Origin: Solirubrobacterales bacterium
GTDB lineage: Bacteria; Actinomycetota; Thermoleophilia; Solirubrobacterales; Solirubrobacteraceae
Assembly (NCBI GenBank): GCA_003157595.1
Contig: PMKB01000032.1
Location: 250-7,555, forward strand
Direction of reading: 5' to 3'
Length of the DNA stretch: 7,306 bases
Shown: positions 1 to 4,983 of the stretch, one piece after another
How positions within the stretch are numbered: the stretch's first letter is position 1
Layout: every line of letters begins with the position of its first letter
Notes under the pieces: generated by a model
The model's database searches: none
What the model saw: the letters and a program-made list of their open reading frames with translations, nothing else
Told to the model about the DNA's origin: nothing
Translations under genes and position numbers: made by a program

Positions 1-1589
1 TCCTTGCGGTTGACCCACCAGGTGAAGTTGACGAGCAGCTTGTGGAAGATCCGCTCGAGGAAGTCGTGGTCACGGGTGCCATCGATCGCCCACACCTTCA
101 TCGCCGCCCAGGCATGGACCGGCGGGTTGACCTCGCCAAACGCCCATTCGTAGGCCGGCAGCGCGCCGCCCGGGCTCTGCATCCACTCGCGGCACAAGAG
201 CAGCAGCTGATACTTGGCGAACGCCGGGTCCAGGTGCGCGAGCACTACGGCGTGAAAGCCGAGGTCCCAGGCCGCGAACCACGGGTACTCCCACGGATCG
301 GGCATCGACATGATGTCCTGGGCGAGCAGGTGGCGCCAGCTGCTGTTGCGCCCGCTCAGGCGCGAGCTTGGCGGCGGCGGCTGACCGGGATCGCCGTCGA
401 GCCAGCGAGCGACGTCGTAGTTGTAGTACTGCTTGCCCCAGATCACACCGGCGAAGGCCTGACGCATGATCGCGCGCTCCTCCGCGGTGCAGTCCCCCGG
501 CGCCAGTTCGTCGTAGAACTCATCCGCCTCGCTCTCGCGCAGCGCCATCAAGCGCTCGAAGCCCGCCCCGAGCCGCCCCCGCGACGCCGTCGGACGCTTC
601 GGGCACTCCCGCAGCGCGAGCCGCAACTCCGCGCTCTCGCCGCCGCCCAATGTGAGGCGATACCAGGCCGCGGCCTTGGTGCCGACACCGTCGGGGTTCA
701 CGCTCGCCGCTCCGTGCAGGACGTGATCGCCGATCCCGTCCTTCGGATAGGCCGGGCTCTCGGCCGCCCCGAACAGGCGCGCGGCGTTGGTCTCGTTGTC
801 GCAGAACAGGAGCGGCGGCGCCGCCCCGTCGGGGCCAGGACCGACTTGGAGCGCGTAGCGCCCAAGAGACTCCTCCTCGGCGACCACCATCGCGCCCTGG
901 GCTCGCAGGCTCGGCTTGGCGACACCACCGCCCCAGTCCCAGCGGTTGCGGAACCACAGCGTGGGCAGCACATGCAGCTCCGCCGCCTGCGCGCCGGCGT
1001 TGGTCACCCGCACCCGCATCAGCAGATCGGTCGGATCCGCCTTGGCATAGTCGACCTCGACGACCCAGTAGCGGTCGGCGTCGAAGGCAGCGGTGTCGAG
1101 CAGCTCGTACTCCGGATCCTGCCGCGAGCGCGCGCGGTTGGTCGCGACCAGATCGTCGTAGGGGAACGCCGGCTGCGGATAGTGGTAGCGCCAGCGCAGC
1201 CAGGCGTGGCTCGGCAGCGCGTCCAGGTACCACCAGTACTCCTTGGCGTCCTCGCCGTGATTGCCCTCGTCGCCGCTCAGCCCGAAGATGCGCTCCTTGA
1301 GCATTCGGTCGCGTCCGTTCCACAGCGCGAGTCCCAGGCACAGTCGCTGGTGGACGTCGCAGATGCCGGCGAGCCCGTCCTCGCTCCAGCGAAAGGCCTG
1401 CGAGCGCGCATGTTCGTGGGGCAGGTACTCCCACGGCGTGCCGTCCGCACTGTAGTCCTCGCGCACCGTTCCCCAGGCGCGCTCGCTCACATATGGCCCC
1501 CACGCATACCAGGGCGTCGCCGCCGAGAGCCCGTCCTCCGGCCGGCCGAAGCTCGCGACTCGCTCGCGCTCAGCGCTCAAACCGCGCAT
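1..1589 (-). CDS. GH63/MGH1-like glycoside hydrolase (glucosidase), 3' end beyond window
   Basis: An open minus-strand frame of 529 codons runs off the left edge, so the C-terminus is missing. It reads as a large clan GH-G-like alpha-glucosidase of the GH63/MGH1 type, probably acting on alpha-glucosides or glucosyl-glycerate-like substrates; the true substrate cannot be read from sequence. Landmarks: WGPYVSERAWGTVREDYS from about residue 30, LWNGRDRMLKERIFGLSG and EGNHGEDAKEYWWYLD in the N-terminal domain, then the catalytic (alpha/alpha)6-barrel region with WEYPWFAAWDLGFH. Asp442 in WDLGFH is the expected general acid of the family. LLVNFTWWVNRKD near residues 516-528 is also typical. The catalytic base would lie beyond the edge. 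No signal peptide is visible, so it is probably cytoplasmic. The ATG at 1589 gives MRGLSAERERV, which matches the family's N-terminus; no good ribosome binding site precedes it, and a GTG at 1610 is the alternative. It follows the PhyH gene by 121 bp on the same strand. Confidence 0.85.
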   Translation of the reverse strand, partial: MRGLSAERERVASFGRPEDGLSAATPWYAWGPYVSERAWGTVREDYSADGTPWEYLPHEHARSQAFRWSEDGLAGICDVHQRLCLGLALWNGRDRMLKERIFGLSGDEGNHGEDAKEYWWYLDALPSHAWLRWRYHYPQPAFPYDDLVATNRARSRQDPEYELLDTAAFDADRYWVVEVDYAKADPTDLLMRVRVTNAGAQAAELHVLPTLWFRNRWDWGGGVAKPSLRAQGAMVVAEEESLGRYALQVGPGPDGAAPPLLFCDNETNAARLFGAAESPAYPKDGIGDHVLHGAASVNPDGVGTKAAAWYRLTLGGGESAELRLALRECPKRPTASRGRLGAGFERLMALRESEADEFYDELAPGDCTAEERAIMRQAFAGVIWGKQYYNYDVARWLDGDPGQPPPPSSRLSGRNSSWRHLLAQDIMSMPDPWEYPWFAAWDLGFHAVVLAHLDPAFAKYQLLLLCREWMQSPGGALPAYEWAFGEVNPPVHAWAAMKVWAIDGTRDHDFLERIFHKLLVNFTWWVNRK

Positions 1590-1710
1590 CCCCGGGGTCG
1601 GCCGGCACACGCGGCTGGGACCCTGAGCCGCCCCGGAACAACACCCGCGAGCAGCAGACGCCCATCCGCGCGCTGCGCCGGCTCACGCCGCCGCCACCCG
1701 CGAGCGGCGC
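1590..1710. other. Intergenic gap between PhyH gene and glucosidase
   Basis: This 121-bp stretch separates the PhyH stop from the glucosidase start. It is very GC-rich. I see no convincing promoter, terminator hairpin or small gene in it. Its length leaves open whether the two genes share a transcript. Confidence 0.5.
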
Positions 1711-2703
1711 CTAATGGAGCAGTGAGCGCAGCCAATTCGCGGCTCGCCCGGGCAGGCGGTTGTGGGCGCGGTGGGTGCGCTCCAGCTCGGCTTCGAGCGT
1801 GCGGACGTTGGTCTCGGCCAGTTCGCAGCGTTCGTTGAGCGCCGCGAGCTCCGATTCGAGGCTCACGGCGTGCTCCTCCGCGACCCGCAGGCTCTCGGTG
1901 TAGGCTGCGTGGTCGCGCTCGAGCTGGCCGATGTAGGGGTAGGGAGCCTCGTCGACCGTCCCCGCCACGATCGAGAAGTGCTTGCCGGTCGACACGCTGA
2001 TCGTGCGCCCATCCATGTAGCAGCCGGCGAAGGCGCGGCACGGCGCGGCTGACTCGTTGACGCCGGAGCGGTGAATCAGCCAACTGTGCAGCAGCACGGC
2101 GTGGCCCGACGGCAGCTCGAGCGGCACGATCAGTTCGGGATCGCAGTGAAGCTCGGCGTCCTGCTCCGACAGCGGGCCTCCATCGGCGGTGAGCAGGCCG
2201 CCGCGGTGACTGCCTCGTACGGCCTGAACGCAGCCGCTCGCGGCTGTGGCGTCGTCGAGGGCCACCCAGATCGTCACCAGCGGGTCGCGATCGAGCTGCC
2301 AGTCCGTGCCGCCGTTCTGGCGCCACGGGAGCGCCGTCTCCTGCCCGGCGGGCTTATTCAGGACTGTCGCGCTGAAGACCGAGATCGGCGCGTGCGGCGC
2401 GTACATGCGAGCGCACACCTCGAGGAACAGCGGGTGGGCGACCAGCGGCAGGAAGACGTCGTCGTGCTCGAGGCCCTGGATCTGCCGGTAGCCCCGCGAG
2501 TCCGGCTCGGCAGCCGCCGCCGGCTCTCCGGCGGCGCCGACGCTCTCGAGCGCCATCACCACCTGCTCGTTGTGCACCGTGCCCGTCGCGAGGTCGCCGG
2601 CCCGCTCACGCAGCGCGTCCAGCTCGGGTCCGGTGAGCACTCGCCCGAGGTGCAGGAACCCGTCGAGCGAGAAGCGTTGCCATTGCTGTTCGTCAAGTAC
2701 CAC
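1711..2703 (-). CDS. PhyH-family (phytanoyl-CoA dioxygenase-like) protein with C-terminal coiled coil and altered iron-binding motif
   Basis: This 330-residue protein belongs to the PhyH family, usually Fe(II)/2-oxoglutarate-dependent oxygenases with a double-stranded beta-helix fold. Family landmarks are FSLDGFLHLGRVL near residue 11, the HPLFLEVCARMYAP region (90-103), NKPAG (116-120), TDWQLDRDPLVTIWVALDDAT (133-153), GSH (164-166), and LLHSWLIHRSGVN (204-216). The distal iron-ligand His is H211 and the likely 2-oxoglutarate Arg is R223. The expected proximal HxD (usually WHQDG) reads W-R-Q-N-G, so R128 and N130 replace the His and Asp ligands. Iron binding and ordinary oxygenase activity are therefore doubtful. 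Residues about 262-312 are charged, leucine-spaced and predicted coiled coil by eye, followed by a short basic tail. The GTG start at 2703 is preceded by GGAGG only four bases upstream. Gene context gives no substrate; it sits between a sugar-kinase operon and a glucosidase. Confidence 0.85.
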   Translation of the reverse strand: MVLDEQQWQRFSLDGFLHLGRVLTGPELDALRERAGDLATGTVHNEQVVMALESVGAAGEPAAAAEPDSRGYRQIQGLEHDDVFLPLVAHPLFLEVCARMYAPHAPISVFSATVLNKPAGQETALPWRQNGGTDWQLDRDPLVTIWVALDDATAASGCVQAVRGSHRGGLLTADGGPLSEQDAELHCDPELIVPLELPSGHAVLLHSWLIHRSGVNESAAPCRAFAGCYMDGRTISVSTGKHFSIVAGTVDEAPYPYIGQLERDHAAYTESLRVAEEHAVSLESELAALNERCELAETNVRTLEAELERTHRAHNRLPGRAANWLRSLLH

Positions 2704-2790
2704 AGGACCTCCGTCATCGTCGGTGCGCCGCCAGACACACTGCGGGCGAGCACCGGGAAATCTATGCGTTTCGTTGCAGCCTGGCGCGCA
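2704..2790. other. Spacer between LLM remnant and PhyH gene
   Basis: These 87 bp follow the stop of the LLM remnant. They hold the PhyH ribosome binding site (GGAGG, close to the GTG start) but no recognisable 3' part of the LLM gene, no clear promoter and no terminator hairpin. The missing LLM body was therefore deleted rather than interrupted. Confidence 0.5.
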
Positions 2791-2916
2791 TCACATCACG
2801 GGCGCGCGAGCCTGGGTTCCGAACGCGCCGCGCGAGTCCTCCGCGGCGAGCGCCAGGGCGAGCCACTGCGTCCAGGTGACGTCCTCCTGCCCTTCGACCA
2901 TCAGGCCGATTCGCAT
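2791..2916 (-). pseudogene. 5' remnant of an LLM-class (luciferase-like, flavin/F420-dependent) oxidoreductase
   Basis: An ATG begins 11 bp after the xylB stop, with GGAG placed about 8 bases upstream, and encodes 41 residues before TGA. The first 26 or so, MRIGLMVEGQEDVTWTQW followed by LALALAAE, closely resemble the N-terminus of LLM-class flavin- or F420-dependent oxidoreductases, which normally run to about 300 residues. Homology then stops and the remaining residues (DSRGAFGTQARAPVM) do not resemble the family. The rest of the TIM barrel is absent before the PhyH gene, so this is a truncated gene rather than a working enzyme. Its spacing shows that it was once the gene after xylB in the same operon. 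The short peptide might still be translated. Confidence 0.72.
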
Positions 2917-2927
2917 CGCCTGATCTC

Positions 2928-4310
2928 CTATCGCTCCTGCAGTGCTCGCAAAGCCGGGTAGAGCATCCGGTAGCGGGCGTAGCCGCGCTCGTATTGCTCC
3001 ACCCAGCGCTCGTCCGGGTCGATCCGATCGCGCACGCGAACGCAGCGCGCGACGGCCTCCTGAACGTCGGCGAACACGCCGGAGCGCACGCCGGCAAGCA
3101 GCGCCGCGCCGAACGCGGAGCCCTCCTGGGACTCGGTGCGCTCGAGCGGTATTCCGAGCACCGAGGCCACGATCCGCGACCACAGCCCGCTGGCGCTGCC
3201 ACCTCCGGAGAGACGCCCGGCCTGCGCGTCCACGCCGAGATCGCGCAGCAGCTCGAGTGAGTCCCGCAGCCCGTATGCCACGCCCTCAAGCGTCGCGCGC
3301 GCGAGCGCACCGCGGTCGTGGCGAAGCGTCAGCCCGGTGAAGGCGCCGCGCGCATCGGGGTCGGCGTGGGGGGTCCGTTCGCCCGCCAGATAGGGGGCGA
3401 ACTGCAGGCCCTCGACGCCCGGCTCCCAGCGCTCCGCCTCCTCGTCGAGTGTGCGGTAGTCGCCGCCGAGCACCCCGCGCAGCCAGGCGAACGAGCCGGC
3501 CGCACTGAGCATGACGCCCATCGCGTGCCAGCTGCCGGGCGCGGCGTGGCAGAAGACGTGAACCCGCGCCTGCTCGTCGGGCGCGTAGGCGGGCAGCACG
3601 GCGAACACGACCCCCGAGGTGCCGAGCACGACCGAGACGAGACCCGGCGAGACGATTCCCACTCCGAGCGCCGCCGCCGCCTGATCGCCGGCCCCGGCAA
3701 TCTCGGTGGACTCGAAGGCGCGCGGCAGCCATTCGAGCGGGATTTCGAGCGCGTCGCAGACCTCATCCGACCAGCGGCGCCGCGCGACGTCGAACAGCAG
3801 GGTGCCGGACGCGTCCGCGACGTCGATCGCGTGCTCGCCGGTCAACCGGAAGCGCACGTAATCCTTCGGCAGCAGGACGTGGCGGATCCGCTGGTAGAGG
3901 TCGCGCTCGTGTTCGCGCAGCCACAGCAGCTTCGGTGCCGTGAAGCCTGTCAGAGCCCGGTTCCCGGTCAGCGCGATCAGCCGGTCAAGGCCGACTCGGT
4001 CCTCGATCTCGGCACACTGCGCCGCCGTTCGCTGGTCGTTCCACAGGATCGCCGGCCGCAGCACGTTGCCGTCGGCGCCGAGCACGACGAGACCATGCAT
4101 CTGGCCCGAGAACCCGATCTCGCCCTCCGGCAGCGCGGCGAGGCAGGCCTGCGCCGCCCGCCACCAATCCTGCGGATCCTGCTCGGCCCAGCCTGGGTGC
4201 GGCATCGAGAGCGAGTACTCCTCGCTCGCGCTCGCGAGCAGCTCGCCGTCGGGTGAGATCGCGATGCCCTTGACGGCGGTCGTGCCGACGTCAAGCCCGA
4301 TCAGGGTCAT
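2928..4310 (-). CDS. xylB: Xylulokinase (FGGY family)
   Basis: This 460-residue FGGY kinase phosphorylates D-xylulose to D-xylulose 5-phosphate with ATP in the cytoplasm, feeding the pentose phosphate pathway. The N-terminal FGGY domain starts with LIGLDVGTTAVKG (D7 in the phosphate loop), then HPGWAEQDPQDWW (38-50), SGQMHG (68-73), WNDQRT (90-95), FTAPKLLW, LLPKDYVRFRLTG and DASGTLLFDV. The catalytic Asp is D209 in AGDQAAAALG. The C-terminal domain shows GTSGVVFA (230-237), FCHAAPGSWHAMGVMLSAA, YLAGERTPHADP (307-318) and LSGGGSASGLW. Compared with E. coli XylB (484 residues), about 20 residues are missing just before the catalytic Asp: STEIAG runs straight into AGDQ. The ATG at 4310 is chosen because it abuts the first beta strand; an upstream in-frame extension to 4529 is low-complexity and unlike the family. 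The start overlaps the stop of the preceding frame as ATGA, suggesting translational coupling. No xylose isomerase is present in the window. Confidence 0.9.
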   Translation of the reverse strand: MTLIGLDVGTTAVKGIAISPDGELLASASEEYSLSMPHPGWAEQDPQDWWRAAQACLAALPEGEIGFSGQMHGLVVLGADGNVLRPAILWNDQRTAAQCAEIEDRVGLDRLIALTGNRALTGFTAPKLLWLREHERDLYQRIRHVLLPKDYVRFRLTGEHAIDVADASGTLLFDVARRRWSDEVCDALEIPLEWLPRAFESTEIAGAGDQAAAALGVGIVSPGLVSVVLGTSGVVFAVLPAYAPDEQARVHVFCHAAPGSWHAMGVMLSAAGSFAWLRGVLGGDYRTLDEEAERWEPGVEGLQFAPYLAGERTPHADPDARGAFTGLTLRHDRGALARATLEGVAYGLRDSLELLRDLGVDAQAGRLSGGGSASGLWSRIVASVLGIPLERTESQEGSAFGAALLAGVRSGVFADVQEAVARCVRVRDRIDPDERWVEQYERGYARYRMLYPALRALQER

Positions 4311-4529
4311 GCGCCCGCCACCGCTGCCGCCGCCGGCGCGGCCTCCAAGCCGATTCGAACGCCCGACTCCACGCCGCCGAAGCGCAGGATCGACTCCGCT
4401 CTCACGCGCAGGCGGATCTTGTCGCCGGTTCTTGGGGGTCGAGGTTCGACTCCCGGGGGTCGAGGCGCGACTCCCGGCCGGTCTCGACCAGGGGCGCAGG
4501 ATCGCCCTGTTGCAAGCGGGTTGTTGCAA
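4307..4529 (-). other. Open frame without recognisable homology joining the amidohydrolase remnant to xylB
   Basis: The amidohydrolase remnant's reading frame continues uninterrupted from its apparent end to a TGA that overlaps the xylB ATG by four bases (ATGA). The first part is proline- and arginine-rich and includes a duplicated heptapeptide (GVAPRPP, GVEPRPP). The last part (GDKIRLRVRAESILRFGG and an alanine-rich tail) could be the 3' end of a former gene, but I do not recognise a family. The ATGA overlap is typical of a coupled operon, which suggests the end of a real upstream gene was preserved after an internal deletion. It could equally be chance in GC-rich DNA. Confidence 0.35.
4434..4475. 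repeat. Two tandem 21-bp units
   Basis: Two adjacent 21-bp units (4434-4454 and 4455-4475) both read GGGGGTCGAGG, two variable bases, then CGACTCCC. They differ only at those two bases (TT versus CG). Each is an imperfect inverted repeat (GGGTCGA facing TCGACTCCC) that could form a small hairpin. On the minus strand the duplication equals seven codons, so it keeps the reading frame open. It lies in the homology-free stretch between the amidohydrolase remnant and xylB. Confidence 0.8.
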
Positions 4530-4530
4530 C
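4509..4530. repeat. Paired GTTGCAA motifs
   Basis: GTTGCAA occurs at 4509-4515 and again at 4523-4529, 14 bp apart; the second copy extends to the perfect palindrome GTTGCAAC. The pair sits at the point where similarity of the amidohydrolase remnant ends. It could be a short regulator-binding repeat, or microhomology left from a rearrangement. No regulator can be assigned. Confidence 0.45.
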
Positions 4531-4774
4531 GGTAACGGTGGTGTCTCACGTGCGCGTGACTAACATAGCCGACGTTGTCGGGGTTGTTGTCGACCGCCGC
4601 GCAGAGCACCGCAGCCTGCTCGACCCCATGCTGATCCATCTCGAACCGCAGCAGCTCGACCGCTCCGCGAGTGTCCTCGTCCGGAGCCGGCGGAAGGTGG
4701 GGCCAGCGGCGCTAGGCGTGGCAGTGGCAGTCGAGGTAGCCGTCGTCCGCGAGGTGATCGGTTCCATCGCGGGC
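4530..4774 (-). pseudogene. 5' remnant of a TIM-barrel amidohydrolase (amidohydrolase 2 family)
   Basis: In one minus-strand frame the translation reads DDGYLDCHCHA, then a TAG stop at 4714-4712, then RRWPHLPPAPDEDTRG, VELLRFEMDQHGVEQAAVLC and NPDNVGYVSHA. This matches the N-terminal part of metal-dependent amidohydrolase 2 family proteins, including the HxH metal motif (His-Cys-His) and the block usually written as DRHGVxxAVxVCA...NxDNxDYV. The TAG stands where the family commonly has Trp (HAW), consistent with a TGG-to-TAG change. The frame has no start codon after an upstream TAG at about 4778; an ATG at 4776 is in a different frame, implying a second lesion. Similarity ends near 4530, leaving about 80 of the usual roughly 280 or more residues. 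It was probably the first gene of the xylB operon, in the position of a sugar-lactone or sugar-derived hydrolase; that role is inference. Confidence 0.7.
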
Positions 4775-4813
4775 ATCCTACGTCACGTCCCAAACAGCGC
4801 CCGGCGGGGTAAC

Positions 4814-4843
4814 TTGACGCGGCCAATGCTGCTCGACTACGGT
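4814..4843 (+). promoter_or_regulatory. Predicted promoter of rhaB-rhaI
   Basis: TTGACG at 4814-4819 and TACGGT at 4838-4843 are separated by 18 bp and resemble sigma70/SigA-type -35 and -10 elements (the actinobacterial -10 tolerates TANNNT). Transcription would start near 4850, about 135 bases before the rhaB start, inside a locally less GC-rich patch. Confidence 0.55.
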
Positions 4844-4853
4844 TGTTTGATGA

Positions 4854-4879
4854 GAAACTGGCTCCGTTTCGAACGAAAC
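4854..4879. promoter_or_regulatory. Candidate repressor operator of the rha operon
   Basis: GTTTCG-AA-CGAAAC at 4866-4879 is a perfect inverted repeat, and an additional inverted half-site, GAAAC, lies at 4854-4858, seven bases before it. Palindromes with GAAAC/GTTTC arms are common for LacI-type sugar repressors. Placement just downstream of the predicted -10 suits repression that is relieved by sugar. No regulator gene is in the window, so the binding protein is unknown. Confidence 0.5.
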
Positions 4880-4955
4880 CAACCTTTCAATTGCCCGCGG
4901 TCGCCCTTCGCGGACGCCGGCGAAGCAGAGGCCGCGAGCAGCGGCGAAACGGCCC

Positions 4956-4971
4956 GCCGGCAAACGCCGGC
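4956..4971 (+). other. Short hairpin before the rhaB start
   Basis: GCCGGC-AAAC-GCCGGC can form a six-pair stem with a four-base loop ending 12 bases before the proposed TTG start of rhaB. No good Shine-Dalgarno sequence is visible there, so the hairpin may affect ribosome access. In DNA this GC-rich such a repeat may be incidental. Confidence 0.3.
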
Positions 4972-4983
4972 CGGACCTCGGTC

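Noticed and set aside
42..1838. Long plus-strand open frame of 598 codons opposite the glucosidase and PhyH genes
   Set aside because: Its translation is arginine/alanine/valine-rich with no family resemblance, and it lies antisense to two genes with clear domain motifs; long antisense frames are common in DNA this GC-rich.
3318..4256. Plus-strand open frame of 312 codons opposite xylB
   Set aside because: Low-complexity composition and no recognisable motifs; it mirrors the codon periodicity of xylB.
4434..4475. tRNA T-arm-like GGTTCGACTCCC, considered as a tRNA fragment or attachment site
   Set aside because: The flanks do not pair as a T stem and no acceptor, D or anticodon arm is present; it is one half of a tandem duplication.
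4311..4529. N-terminal extension of XylB to an ATG at 4529
   Set aside because: The extra 73 residues are arginine/proline/glycine-rich and unlike FGGY kinases, which begin directly at the first beta strand; the ATG at 4310 fits.
4843..4983. Upstream extension of RhaB to a TTG at 4843
   Set aside because: That codon overlaps the predicted -10 element and the extension is unlike any rhamnulokinase N-terminus.
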